From: Gammaproteobacteria bacterium
GTDB lineage: Bacteria; Pseudomonadota; Gammaproteobacteria; Natronospirales; REEB76
Reading direction: 5' to 3'
Length of the DNA stretch: 64,000 nt
Assembly (NCBI GenBank): GCA_035279405.1
Contig: DATEHU010000034.1
Coordinates: 124,001 to 188,000, forward strand
The position numbers and the translations under genes were made by a program. Position 1 is the stretch's first letter. Each line of letters starts with the position of its first letter. Under the pieces are notes generated by a model, which saw only the letters and a list, made by a program, of their open reading frames with translations, ran no database searches and was not told the origin of the DNA. Below, in pieces: positions 33,503 through 42,553 of the stretch.

Positions 33503-35517
33503 GCGGGGCCTTTAACGGAGGAAGCTTTGAAATGCACGCCGCGCAACAGGATTTCCTCGCCGATTTCCAGATCCTCGGGCGTGCCCCAGAGCACCAGTAC
33601 GTCGTCTGTCTTTAATATGGTATCGGCCGAAGGCTGGCGGCCGATCACGCCTTCGCGGCGCAATGCAGTCACCACCACCTTGTGCGCCCGGAGATCGAGC
33701 TCGCCGAGACTTCTGTTGATGGCGTGCGCACCGGGCTCCAGCGCCACGGTGTAAAGCTGTTCGCGGAAGGCATGGCTGGGATCGATCGGCAACGCATCCT
33801 GGCCGCGGAATACGCTGCGCAACAGGCTGTAGCGGTGTGCGCGCACGTCCTGAACCTTGCGCAGGATTTTTTTCATCGGCACGCCCAGCAGCTGCAGCAG
33901 GTGCGCGGCCACCATGAGGCTGGATTCCAGGGTCTCGGGAATCACTTCGGTTGCGCCCGCCTGCATGAGTTTGTCGAGCTCCGCATCGTCGCGGGTGCGC
34001 ACCAGCACCGGCAGATCGGGTCGCAGCTTCTTTGCATGTGCCAGAATCTTGAGAATCACCGGGATGCGGAAATAGCTGATTACCAGCGCGCGTGCATGCT
34101 CCACGCCCGCGGCCTTGAGCACCGCCGGGTTGGTGCCGTCGCCGTAGTACGCCGGATCACCGGCCTCGCGCGCCTGTTTGACGCGCATCGGGTCCAGATC
34201 CAGGGCGATGAAGTCGAAACCTTCGGGTTCGAGAAAGCGCGCCACGTTCTGGCCGACACGGCCGTAGCCCACGATCACCACGTGGTCGCGCAGGTGCAGT
34301 TGCTGTTGGCCGATGTCGTGCAGCAGGCGGTCGTGCTCTTCGCCGGGCTGATCGCGCGGGTACAGGCGGTTGGCAATTGCGCCGTTGAAGCGGATCAGCA
34401 GCGGGCTCACCAGCATGCTGATGACGATGACCGCGAGTCCGAACTCCGCCACCGGCGCGCGGATCACCGCTTGCGCCAAGCCCAGCGCCAACAACGCAAA
34501 ACCGAATTCGCCGCCTTGATTGAGCGCGAGCGCCGTGCGCAAGGCGGTGGCGCGGTCGCCGCCCAGCACGCGCGTCAGCGCTCCTACCAGTGCGGTCTTG
34601 AACAGCATCAGCAGCGCCACGCACGCGAGCAACAGCCACCAGTGGCGCGCCATGGTGAGCGGATTGATGAGCATGCCGACGGTGACGAAAAACAGGCCGA
34701 GCAGGATGTCGCGGAACGGGCGGATGTCGGCCTCCACCTGATGGCGGTATTCGGTTTCCGCGAGCATCATGCCGGCGAGAAACGCGCCCAGGGCCAGCGA
34801 CAGTCCGAGCGCTGCCGTGCCCCAGGCGCTGGCAAGCGTGAACAGCAGCACGGCGAGCGTGAATAATTCCGCCGACCGCGTGGTGGCAATCTGGTGGAAC
34901 AGCGGTCGCAGCAGCCAGCGGCCGAACGCCAAGATCACGATCACCGCGAGCGCGCCCTTGCCGAATGCCAGCAGCAGCGCGCCTGCCAGTTGCGTTCCGA
35001 TGCCGTGAGTCAGGCCGGGAATCAGGATCAGGAATGGAATCACCGCCAGATCCTGGAACAGCAGCACCGCGATGGTGAGCCGCCCGTGCTGCAGGTTGAG
35101 TTCGTTCTGCTCCGCGAGTTGCTTGACCACGATGGCGGTGGAGGACATGGCAAAGGCGCCGCCGATGACGATGGCCACCGGCAGCGTCACGCCAAACAGC
35201 CACGCGGCGAGCGCGGTACCGGCGGTGGTCAGCAGTACCTGCAACCCACCGAGCACCAGCACGGCCTTGCGCATCACGATGAGGCGCGGCAGCGAGAATT
35301 CCAGGCCCAGCGTGAAGAGCAGAAACACCACGCCGAATTCCGCGAGTGTGCGCGTGTCTTCGGTATCCGCGATCCAGCCGAGGCCGTGCGGTCCGACGAT
35401 GAAGCCGGTGGCCAGATACGCGATGACCGTGGGCAGCTTGACGCGCTTGAGCGCCACCACCACCAGCACCGCGGCGGCCAGCAGAATCAGGATGGAGCGC
35501 AGGGCAGTGTGTTCCAT
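33499..35517 (-). CDS. Kef-type CPA2 cation/proton antiporter with RCK domain
   Basis: 672 residues. An N-terminal CPA2 membrane domain of about 12-13 helices includes [20 protein letters not shown] and FALSTALV-like [20 protein letters not shown], with the conserved [10 protein letters not shown] TrkA-N/RCK nucleotide-binding domain (about 420-535) begins [20 protein letters not shown], and a TrkA-C domain ends the protein (580-665). This is the architecture of KefB/KefC and YbaL, K+ efflux systems gated by glutathione adducts or nucleotides; substrate and gating are not assignable. Two GSTs lie in the window but not next to it. It is translationally coupled to purT. Confidence 0.92.
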   Translation of the reverse strand: MEHTALRSILILLAAAVLVVVALKRVKLPTVIAYLATGFIVGPHGLGWIADTEDTRTLAEFGVVFLLFTLGLEFSLPRLIVMRKAVLVLGGLQVLLTTAGTALAAWLFGVTLPVAIVIGGAFAMSSTAIVVKQLAEQNELNLQHGRLTIAVLLFQDLAVIPFLILIPGLTHGIGTQLAGALLLAFGKGALAVIVILAFGRWLLRPLFHQIATTRSAELFTLAVLLFTLASAWGTAALGLSLALGAFLAGMMLAETEYRHQVEADIRPFRDILLGLFFVTVGMLINPLTMARHWWLLLACVALLMLFKTALVGALTRVLGGDRATALRTALALNQGGEFGFALLALGLAQAVIRAPVAEFGLAVIVISMLVSPLLIRFNGAIANRLYPRDQPGEEHDRLLHDIGQQQLHLRDHVVIVGYGRVGQNVARFLEPEGFDFIALDLDPMRVKQAREAGDPAYYGDGTNPAVLKAAGVEHARALVISYFRIPVILKILAHAKKLRPDLPVLVRTRDDAELDKLMQAGATEVIPETLESSLMVAAHLLQLLGVPMKKILRKVQDVRAHRYSLLRSVFRGQDALPIDPSHAFREQLYTVALEPGAHAINRSLGELDLRAHKVVVTALRREGVIGRQPSADTILKTDDVLVLWGTPEDLEIGEEILLRGVHFKASSVKGPA

Positions 35518-35611
35518 GGCGCGCGCGTGTTTTCGGACCGGCCAATCTTACCGGAACCCCGGCGCTATACTGGGCACAAGCGGCTGCGCAGCGGCAGCCC
35601 AGGAATCCGGC

Positions 35612-36199
35612 ATGTTCAGACGACTGATTTATTTGACCGGCCTCGGCCTGCTCGCCGTGGCGCTGCTTGGCAGCACGCGCTGCCAGAACACCGCTAACAA
35701 CGGCATCGGGCCGGACGGCGCCAATTTCGTGACCACACTGGCCGTGGAAGACGTCAACGGCAATGCCACTGGCAGTTTTTCACCGGGCCAGGCGATCCAG
35801 TTCGTGCTGAGCGTGCGCAACCGCAGCACCACCAGCCAGACCATAAGCTTCAATACCGCGCAGCAATTCAACTTCGCGGTGTTTGACAGTGGTACTGCCA
35901 CGGAAGTGTGGACCTGGTCGCTGGGTCAGGTCTTTGCCCAGCAGGTCACCACGCTCACCATCCCCGCGGGCCAGACGCAAACCTTCACGCTGGTCTGGAA
36001 CCAGACTGACGACGCGGGCTTCGCAGTATCCTCCGGTAACTATGAGGTGCTCGCCGGCCTGACCTGCAATTTTCCCGCCAGCTCGGCGAACTCGTCTTCC
36101 TCCGCGAACACTGCGTGCATGCCGGGCGGCGTGCCGGGTGCCGGTGACCTGGCGCCGAGCGTATACGTCTCGACCTTGGTGCCGTTCACCATCCAGTGA
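35612..36199 (+). CDS. BsuPI-domain exported protein (copy 1)
   Basis: 195 residues from ATG 35612. N-terminal signal-like segment MFRRLIYLTGLGLLAVALLG is followed by STRCQN: a cysteine is present, but STRC is not a standard lipobox. The domain contains FVTTLAVEDVNGNATGSFSP, IQFVLSVRNRS, then FNFAVFDSG and TLTIPAGQTQTFTLVWNQTD. This matches the BsuPI fold, an immunoglobulin-like domain first described in a Bacillus intracellular proteinase inhibitor. It ends VPFTIQ. It is clearly paralogous to the next gene and may bind proteins at the envelope; a protease-inhibitor role is unproven. Confidence 0.8.
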   Translation: MFRRLIYLTGLGLLAVALLGSTRCQNTANNGIGPDGANFVTTLAVEDVNGNATGSFSPGQAIQFVLSVRNRSTTSQTISFNTAQQFNFAVFDSGTATEVWTWSLGQVFAQQVTTLTIPAGQTQTFTLVWNQTDDAGFAVSSGNYEVLAGLTCNFPASSANSSSSANTACMPGGVPGAGDLAPSVYVSTLVPFTIQ

Positions 36200-36259
36200 A
36201 CCCCGAGGGACTATACTGAATCGAGTCTTGCTTTCTCACAGTTGACTTGGGGGTGGCCC

Positions 36260-36862
36260 ATGCGCCTTCTCTTACGTTTCGCCGGAATAATCCTGTGTGC
36301 CGTGGTCCTGCTCGGCAATACGCAGTGCCAGCAGAGTAGCAACATCAGTGGGCAAAGCGATGGCTCACCAATCTTTGTCACCACCCTGGCGGTCGAAAGT
36401 GCGAACGGCGTTCCCACCACGAGCTTCACCTCGGGCGAGAGCATACAGTTCGTGTTGAGCGTGCATAATCGCACCAATATGCCGCAAACCATCACCAGCC
36501 AGGTGTGCGTGTCGCAGTTTGACATTGCGGTGGTGATCTCCGGCACGGCCAACGTGGTGTTCAACGGTCCGGTTCCCGGAATGCAGTGCATGGCCATCAG
36601 CCTGGACGGCGTACCCATGACGTTTGCCGCCAACGAGACCAAGACCTTCACGGTAATCTGGAATCAGGCCAATCTTGCGGGCGGTTTGGTGGCGCCGGGC
36701 AACTATGAGGTCATGGGCGGTGTGGTGTGCTGGAATCCGCCGTCGAACGGGCAGTCCGCGGGTTACGACACGGTAAATTGCATGGCACCTGGTATTCCCG
36801 CACCGCAGCAACTTACGCCCACGCAGTATCGTTCCGACCTGGTGGCGTTCACGATTCAGTGA
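36260..36862 (+). CDS. BsuPI-domain exported protein (copy 2)
   Basis: 200 residues from ATG 36260, with a G-rich ribosome site just upstream. Like its neighbour it has a signal segment (MRLLLRFAGIILCAVVLLGN) followed by TQCQQ, then FVTTLAVESANGVPTTSFTS, IQFVLSVHNRT, FDIAVVISG, ETKTFTVIWNQANLAGG, GNYEVMGGVVC and a terminal FTIQ. Extra cysteines (QVCVSQ, GMQCMA, VVCW, NCMAPG) could form disulfides. The two copies clearly arose by tandem duplication. The gene is 32 bases upstream of the sorbosone-dehydrogenase-like gene. Confidence 0.8.
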   Translation: MRLLLRFAGIILCAVVLLGNTQCQQSSNISGQSDGSPIFVTTLAVESANGVPTTSFTSGESIQFVLSVHNRTNMPQTITSQVCVSQFDIAVVISGTANVVFNGPVPGMQCMAISLDGVPMTFAANETKTFTVIWNQANLAGGLVAPGNYEVMGGVVCWNPPSNGQSAGYDTVNCMAPGIPAPQQLTPTQYRSDLVAFTIQ

Positions 36863-36894
36863 AGTCTTTTCCCGTCCTGCGTTGCGGAGGCTCT

Positions 36895-38175
36895 ATGAAT
36901 ACCGGATTTCTGCTCGGCAGTGCGTTGCTGGTCATGTTACTTTTGCCGGCGCGTGCGCTGCTGGCGGCCGAACCGCCGGCGCACTGTGATTCCGGTAACG
37001 GAGGCATCACCTTGCCGGCGGGTTTCTGCGCCACGGTATTTGCCGACAACCTGGGCACGGCACGCAATCTTACGGTCGCGCCAGACGGCGATGTGTACGT
37101 GGCGCTGTTCAGTCCGGAATCCGGCGGCGGTATCGTGGCCCTGCGTCCGGGCGCGGAGGGTCGCGCCGCCGAAATCAAGCGCTTCGGGGAATACGGCGGC
37201 ACCTGCATCCGCGTGCACGCGGGCTACCTGTATTTCGCCACGCCCACCGAGGTGCTGCGCTATAAACTCGTGCCCGGACAGTTGCTGCCGGACACCACGG
37301 CCGAAGTGGTGGTAAGCGGATTCCCCGAGCAGGACGAGCATGCGGCCAAGACGTTCGCGTTTGACGCTGCCGGACATATTTACGTGAACGTCGGCGCACC
37401 GTCGAACGCCTGCCAGCGCGAGGATCGCCGCCGCGGCTCGCCCGGCATCCGGCCGTGTCCGTATCTCACCGAGCACGGCGGTATCTGGGAATTCAATGCC
37501 GACAGGATCAACCAGCATTTTCCGCAGGACGGGCGACGCTACGCGACCGGCATTCGCAACGGCCTGGCGATTGCGTGGAACGCAGCGGTGCAACAGTTGT
37601 ACGATCTGCAGATGGGGCGCGACCAGTTGTACGGGAACTGGCCCGAGCTGTACACGCCGCAGCAAAGCGCCGAGCTGCCCGCCGAGGAATTCCTGCGCGT
37701 CAGCCGCGGCGACAACTTCGGCTGGCCGTACTGCTACTATGATCAGTTGCAGCACAAGAGAGTGCTGGCGCCCGAATACGGCGGCAATGGCAAGCAGGTG
37801 GGCGAATGCAGCCAATACGCCAAACCGATTCTCGCCTTTCCCGGGCACTGGGCGCCTTTGGCCTTGACCTTCTACACCGGCGATGCATTCCCGAGCGCGT
37901 ACCGCGGCGGTGCGTTCATCGCATTTCACGGTTCCTGGAATCGCGCGCCGTTGCCGCAGGCGGGCTATCAAGTGGTATTCGTGCCGTTCAAGGGCGCATT
38001 GCCCGCAGGCGGCTATCAGGTGTTTGCGGGTGATTTTGCCGGCGTGAGCCCGCTGGCTTCGCCGGATGACGCGCACTTTCGGCCCAGCGGCGTGGCCGAG
38101 GGGCCGGACGGCGCTCTTTATATAAGTGACTCGCAACACGGACGCATCTGGCGGATTGTCTATCAACGTCGTTGA
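36895..38175 (+). CDS. PQQ-dependent sugar dehydrogenase-like (sorbosone dehydrogenase family)
   Basis: 426 residues from ATG 36895, with GCGGAGG seven bases upstream. A signal peptide (FLLGSALLVMLLLPARALLA) precedes a six-bladed beta-propeller typical of soluble glucose/sorbosone dehydrogenases: GFCATVFADNLGTARNLTVA, PDGDVYVALFSPE, HAAKTFAFDAAGHIYVNVGA, YATGIRNGLAIAWN, SRGDNFGWPYCYYD, PLALTFYTGDAFP, FIAFHGSWNRA and DGALYISDSQHGRIWRI. Relatives oxidise aldoses or sorbosone in the periplasm with PQQ. No PQQ synthesis genes are in the window, so cofactor supply cannot be judged. It may form an operon with the two BsuPI genes. Confidence 0.88.
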   Translation: MNTGFLLGSALLVMLLLPARALLAAEPPAHCDSGNGGITLPAGFCATVFADNLGTARNLTVAPDGDVYVALFSPESGGGIVALRPGAEGRAAEIKRFGEYGGTCIRVHAGYLYFATPTEVLRYKLVPGQLLPDTTAEVVVSGFPEQDEHAAKTFAFDAAGHIYVNVGAPSNACQREDRRRGSPGIRPCPYLTEHGGIWEFNADRINQHFPQDGRRYATGIRNGLAIAWNAAVQQLYDLQMGRDQLYGNWPELYTPQQSAELPAEEFLRVSRGDNFGWPYCYYDQLQHKRVLAPEYGGNGKQVGECSQYAKPILAFPGHWAPLALTFYTGDAFPSAYRGGAFIAFHGSWNRAPLPQAGYQVVFVPFKGALPAGGYQVFAGDFAGVSPLASPDDAHFRPSGVAEGPDGALYISDSQHGRIWRIVYQRR

Positions 38176-38233
38176 ATGTGTTTGCCAGTCGCACGCGCGT
38201 CGTTATCATTGAAATTTTTGCGGAACAGAGTGC

Positions 38234-38581
38234 ATGCGGCTGGCGGTATTGATCCTGGTAGTCCTGGTGGTGCTGGCCGGATTGACGCTCGCTACGTTCG
38301 GCTGGCGGCGCCGTCACGTGCCGCTCGCGATCAGCAGTCTGCACGGGCTCGCCGGCATCGCAGTGATCGTGTTGCTGGTCGTGCTGGATACCCACTATCC
38401 GCACAATCGCGCGCTCATCGCGGCCACGGTGCTGTTCGTCCTGGCTGCTACCGGCGGCCTGATGTTGTTTGCACTCCGCGCCGCGCGCCAGTCTTTGCCA
38501 AGCGCCATGGTGGTGCTGCACGGCGGCTTTGCAGTGGTCGCGCTGATCGTCATGCTCATCGGCTTCGCGCATACCGGATGA
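38234..38581 (+). CDS. Small membrane protein, unknown
   Basis: 115 residues with four hydrophobic helices (LAVLILVVLVVLAGLTLATF, AGIAVIVLLVVLDTHYP, LIAATVLFVLAATGGLMLFA and LHGGFAVVALIVMLIGFAHT). Two similar HG(L/G)(A/F)A segments, SSLHGLAGIAVIV and VVLHGGFAVVALIV, suggest an internal duplication of a two-helix unit. No family recognised. Its stop overlaps the next gene's start (ATGA), indicating that the pair is coexpressed and possibly forms a complex. Confidence 0.7.
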   Translation: MRLAVLILVVLVVLAGLTLATFGWRRRHVPLAISSLHGLAGIAVIVLLVVLDTHYPHNRALIAATVLFVLAATGGLMLFALRAARQSLPSAMVVLHGGFAVVALIVMLIGFAHTG

Positions 38582-39018
38582 TGGCGGCGATCTCAGATCC
38601 TGAATCCCGGGGCATTTCCACGGCGGCGGTGCAGCTGATCGCGACGCTGCTCGGGTTTGCCGGCACCGCGCTGGTCATTGTGCAGGCGGCCGTGTGGGTG
38701 AAGCACAGTCATGCGAGTGTTGCGGCGTTGGTGCTCACCGCCTGCACCCCGCTGATCGCGGCGCTGGTGTTCGCCGCGGTACCCAGACGTGCGCCCGAAA
38801 GCGACAGCGTCCGCCATTACTCACCGCGTGCGTTCATGCTTTGGATCACGTGGGGTCTGCCGGTGGTGCTCACGGCGCTCGCCATGGTCCTGATCGGTAT
38901 CAGCGGCAGCTTTGCGGATTATTTCGGACTGGCCCTGGTGGTGGCAGTCAATGCCGGGCGCAACCTGCGGGACTGGCTGCGCACCCTATGGCTGCACAAG
39001 CCGGGACACCCAGGCTGA
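38578..39018 (+). CDS. Membrane protein coupled to the preceding gene, unknown
   Basis: 146 residues from ATG 38578, overlapping the preceding stop; a second in-frame ATG directly follows. About four hydrophobic segments are visible (QLIATLLGFAGTALVIVQAA, VAALVLTACTPLIAALVFAA, FMLWITWGLPVVLTALAMVL and YFGLALVVAVNAG). The C-terminus is basic (RNLRDWLRTLWLHKPGHPG). No family is recognised. It is probably an inner-membrane partner of the 115-residue protein. A gap of about 200 bases without recognisable features separates it from the kinase gene. Confidence 0.7.
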   Translation: MMAAISDPESRGISTAAVQLIATLLGFAGTALVIVQAAVWVKHSHASVAALVLTACTPLIAALVFAAVPRRAPESDSVRHYSPRAFMLWITWGLPVVLTALAMVLIGISGSFADYFGLALVVAVNAGRNLRDWLRTLWLHKPGHPG

Positions 39019-39216
39019 AATGTGCACCTCCGGCTGGCCGCGGTCGAAGGCATTACCGCCCTCGCCGTGCCCTTGGAGGCCGCGCCGTGTCTGGGTTTTG
39101 ATCCTTTTCCTTCAGCCCATGGCGGGGGGCGCGAGGCTCGGTTACTCTATTTTGCATAATATCAACCGAATTGCCCCCATACCGGGGCGCAACTTCCTGG
39201 GGTTTAATCGGCGTCC

Positions 39217-41679
39217 ATGTTGAGAATTGCGAACATCCTGAAGGGCTTGCGCTTGCGGCGCTGGCTGCCCGGCATCGGCATCACGCTGCTGCTGACGGCG
39301 GCCGCCGTGCTGCAATTCGGACGCAGCGGCGAAGCCCTGGTGGCGAGCGCCGCACAGCTGCTCGCCCCGCAGCGCCCACCCAACCCCGATGTGGTGGTGG
39401 TGGCCATGGACAACGCCGCGCTGCAAAAGCACGGCCCCCGGCCCTGGGGGCGCGATCTGTTTGCGCAGCTTACCGCGCAACTCGCGGCCGACAAGGCGCG
39501 GGTTATCGCTTTCGTCCCGGAGTTCAGCGCGCCGCAGAATGCCGAGGCGTTGCAATATCTGCACGAACTGGCGTCATTGGCGCCGCTCAAAAGGGACCGG
39601 TATGCCGCGCGCCAAATTGCCCGGGCTCAGGATGCGCTGTCCGCCGACCAGATGTTTGCCGACGGTATTGCCAAGGCCGGCAACGTGATCCTGGCGGCGC
39701 ATGGCCTCGTGGGACCGACGCCGACAACCGCGCCGTTGCCTGCTTGGTTAAGTCTGAAGATGCAGGTACCGCAACCCGAACCCTCGATGACGACCGGGTG
39801 GTTTTTTCGGCCCGAGGACGCAAGCCTGAGCCCGCCCCTTGATGCACTTGGACAGGCTGCGGCCGGCATCGGCTGGTTGTCGGAATCCGCGCCCGCGGAC
39901 CTGCACGCCCTGATGATTGAAGTGCAAGGTCAGCTGCTCCCGAGCTTTGCTCTGCTCGTGGCGGCGCGCGACCTGGGGCTCGGCAACAGCGACATCGTCG
40001 CGCATGCCGGCGGCGGCATCAGCCTCGGGGATGAGTACCTGTTTACCGACGCGCGGTTGCGCGCACAATCGCGTCGCTACCCGGGCGGCGCCGGTCGCAG
40101 CGCCATCCCGGTGTACGGCTTTGATGCGGTGCTCGTCGGGCAAGTGCCCGCGGAAAATCTGGCCGGCAAAACCGTGATTGTCGGTCCGAGCGGCGGGGAC
40201 ACGCCGACCCTGGCCGCGGCCGAGGTAGTCTCCCGCATTCTGAACAATGATTTGGTGGCCGCACCTTGGTGGGCGTGGGCACTGCGCGCACTGCTGACAT
40301 TGCTGGTGGGTGGGTACCTGACGGTCATGGCAAGCCGCATGCGCCGCTGGCCGGTGCTGGTCGCGAGTGTGCTGTTTTTTATTGTGCTAGTGAACGCCGA
40401 ATTCATCCCCCTGTTGGCGCGCGGCGTGTGGTTGCCGCTGATCCTGCCGATCCTGTTTCTGGTCGTCGGGTATGCACTGGTGGCAACCCTGCAGTGGTTG
40501 CACGACTGGCACGGCGTTCCCGACGCGGAATTCTCCGAAACCAACCGCCAGCTGGCGCTCGCGTGCCAGACCCTTGGGCGCTACCACGACGCGCTCACGT
40601 ATTTCGGCAAATGCCTGCCGTCCGCGGCCTTGCATGAAAATCTGCTGCACCTCGGGCACGAACACGAACGCCATCGCCGCTATCCGGAAGCCATCGAGGT
40701 GTACACCGAAATGGAGCGACGCGTGCCGGAGTTCGGCAGCGTCGCCGAGCGCCTGCGCAAGCTGCAGGCGCTTGACCGCCAGGCCACGCTGACGCACGCG
40801 CGCACCGGCGAGCGCATTCTGCTCACCGACGACGGCCTGCAAAAGCCGGTGCTGGGGCGCTACCAGTTGCTGCGCGAGCTCGGGCGCGGCGCCATGAGCG
40901 TGGTATACCTGGGCAGCGATCAGAAAATCAATCGCACCGTGGCCATCAAGACCTTGAATTTCGCCAACGAATTTTCCGGCAGTGCGCAGCAGGAGGTCAC
41001 GCGGCGCTTCTTCCGCGAGGCGGAAACCGCAGGCCAGCTGAATCATCCGAACATCGTCACCATTTATGACGTGGGTGAGGACCAGGGGCTGGCGTACATC
41101 GCCATGGATTACGTCGCGGGCACACCGCTGCAGGATTACGCGCTGCAGGGAAGCCTGTTGCCGATCGAGGAGGTTCTGGCCATCGTCATTAAGATTGCCG
41201 AGGCGCTCGACTATGCGCATGCGCGCGGGGTGGTGCACCGCGACATCAAACCCGCGAACATCCTGTACGAGCGCGACACCGGACGCCTGAAGATCACTGA
41301 TTTCGGCGTGGCCGGGGTGCTCAACGCCAGCAAGACCCGCACCGGCACGATACTCGGCAGCCCGTCCTACATGTCACCGGAACAGGTAGGCGGCGGAAAG
41401 GTGGATGGGCGCAGCGACCTGTATTCCCTGGGCGTGACTCTGTACCAGCTGCTGCGCGGCGAGTTGCCGTTCGATGCGCCGACGCTGACCGGACTCATGT
41501 TCAAGGTGGCGAATTCGGCTCCGCCCGATGTCAGCTTTCTGCGGCCAGACATTTCCCCGGTGCTCAAAGCGCTGGTGGAGCGCACGCTGCAGAAAAAACC
41601 CGATGCGCGCTTTCAGACCGGAGCGGAATTGGCGAATGCGGTGCGCCAGTGTCGCGGCCGGGCCAGGCGCGCCGGCTGA
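39217..41679 (+). CDS. CHASE2-TPR-Ser/Thr protein kinase
   Basis: 820 residues. One N-terminal helix leads to a periplasmic CHASE2 sensor (about 40-345; DVVVVAMDNAALQKHGPRPW, ENLAGKTVIVGPSGGDTP), closed by the three helices typical of CHASE2 (about 348-430). A linker with two TPR-like units (about 445-520; LALACQTLGRYHDALTYFGK, YPEAIEVYTEMERRVPEF) leads to a Hanks-type kinase (about 548-812): glycine loop ELGRGAMSVVYLG, VAIKTL, catalytic VVHRDIKPANIL (near 671), DFGVAGV and SYMSPEQV, all intact. The kinase is cytoplasmic at the C-terminus, the reverse of the common PknB order. Two outer-membrane barrels follow and may be functionally linked. Confidence 0.93.
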   Translation: MLRIANILKGLRLRRWLPGIGITLLLTAAAVLQFGRSGEALVASAAQLLAPQRPPNPDVVVVAMDNAALQKHGPRPWGRDLFAQLTAQLAADKARVIAFVPEFSAPQNAEALQYLHELASLAPLKRDRYAARQIARAQDALSADQMFADGIAKAGNVILAAHGLVGPTPTTAPLPAWLSLKMQVPQPEPSMTTGWFFRPEDASLSPPLDALGQAAAGIGWLSESAPADLHALMIEVQGQLLPSFALLVAARDLGLGNSDIVAHAGGGISLGDEYLFTDARLRAQSRRYPGGAGRSAIPVYGFDAVLVGQVPAENLAGKTVIVGPSGGDTPTLAAAEVVSRILNNDLVAAPWWAWALRALLTLLVGGYLTVMASRMRRWPVLVASVLFFIVLVNAEFIPLLARGVWLPLILPILFLVVGYALVATLQWLHDWHGVPDAEFSETNRQLALACQTLGRYHDALTYFGKCLPSAALHENLLHLGHEHERHRRYPEAIEVYTEMERRVPEFGSVAERLRKLQALDRQATLTHARTGERILLTDDGLQKPVLGRYQLLRELGRGAMSVVYLGSDQKINRTVAIKTLNFANEFSGSAQQEVTRRFFREAETAGQLNHPNIVTIYDVGEDQGLAYIAMDYVAGTPLQDYALQGSLLPIEEVLAIVIKIAEALDYAHARGVVHRDIKPANILYERDTGRLKITDFGVAGVLNASKTRTGTILGSPSYMSPEQVGGGKVDGRSDLYSLGVTLYQLLRGELPFDAPTLTGLMFKVANSAPPDVSFLRPDISPVLKALVERTLQKKPDARFQTGAELANAVRQCRGRARRAG

Positions 41680-41807
41680 AAGCCGCGGGCTCCGGTTACC
41701 CCGGGTTTTTCCGGATACGACCTCCGGGGATTCCTGTGCTAGATTAAAGTGATTGGGGATACAAGTGTTTGCGTAAACAACCTTAGCCAGCATGTAAGGA
41801 GTAACTC

Positions 41808-42380
41808 ATGTCAAGGCATATGTGGACAAAGATCTCGAGCGTGTTGATTTTGTGTGCAGCCCTGCCGGTGGCCGCGTACGCCGCCGACGGCAGTTTCAAT
41901 TACAACTATGCCAACGGCGGCTATGTGAGCGAAAGCCCAAGCGGCGGTTCCAGCCTGAATGGTCTTGGCGTGGACGGCTCCTATACCTTCACGCCCAACT
42001 GGCACGCGTTCGCGGGCTACAGCCACCTTACCTGCTGCAGCATCAGCGAGAACAACTTCAATCTGGGCGCCGGCTATCACATGGATCTGAGCAACCAGTT
42101 GGGCCTGTTCGTTGAAGGCGAGTTTCTGCGCTTCAACGCCACCGGCACCAGCGCCAACGGCTGGGGCGTGGATGGCGGCGTGCGCTTTGCCATCAATTCG
42201 CAGTTCGAGGTGGACGGCTTCGTGAGCCACACCAATGTCAACACCAATCCGAGCAGCACGGAGAACACCATCGGCGTGCGCGGCCTGTTCAACATCAACC
42301 AGCAATGGAGCGTGTTCGCGAGCTATTCCAACAACTCCGACTTCAACACCTTCCAGGCCGGCGTGCGCTTTTATTATTGA
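41808..42380 (+). CDS. Small outer-membrane beta-barrel protein (1)
   Basis: 190 residues, with AAGGAG seven bases before ATG 41808. A signal peptide (SSVLILCAALPVAAYAADGS) precedes alternating amphipathic strands (GLGVDGSYTFTPNWHAFAGY, NNFNLGAGYHMDLSNQLGLF, NGWGVDGGVRFAINSQFEVD, WSVFASYSNNSDFNTFQAGV), ending RFYY with the terminal aromatic that the BAM machinery recognises. About eight strands fit an OmpA/OmpW-size barrel. The Cys pair in HLTCCSIS is unusual for a barrel. Role unknown. A strong terminator follows the gene. Confidence 0.85.
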   Translation: MSRHMWTKISSVLILCAALPVAAYAADGSFNYNYANGGYVSESPSGGSSLNGLGVDGSYTFTPNWHAFAGYSHLTCCSISENNFNLGAGYHMDLSNQLGLFVEGEFLRFNATGTSANGWGVDGGVRFAINSQFEVDGFVSHTNVNTNPSSTENTIGVRGLFNINQQWSVFASYSNNSDFNTFQAGVRFYY

Positions 42381-42401
42381 GTGCCTGGCGATGTGCCATC
42401 C

Positions 42402-42429
42402 AAGCCCCGGCATAGCCGGGGCTTTTTTT
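42402..42429 (+). terminator. Rho-independent terminator
   Basis: AAGCCCCGGC-ATA-GCCGGGGCTTTTTTT: a 10-bp GC-rich stem with a three-base loop and a seven-T tail, 22 bases after the first barrel gene. Confidence 0.93.
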
Positions 42430-42553
42430 GCCGCGCTGAACCGTGATTCCACACGCGCCGCGGCATTTGCGGACAAACAAGTCTTGTCACGCGGTGTTGC
42501 ATACCTATACGATGTGCGCGCCACGGACTCAATCCCCGTTTACCGGAGCAGTC

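Noticed and set aside
35659-35686. Lipoprotein assignment for the BsuPI proteins
   Set aside because: The residue before the cysteine is Arg or Gln (STRC, NTQC), against the usual Gly/Ala/Ser, so lipidation is not claimed.
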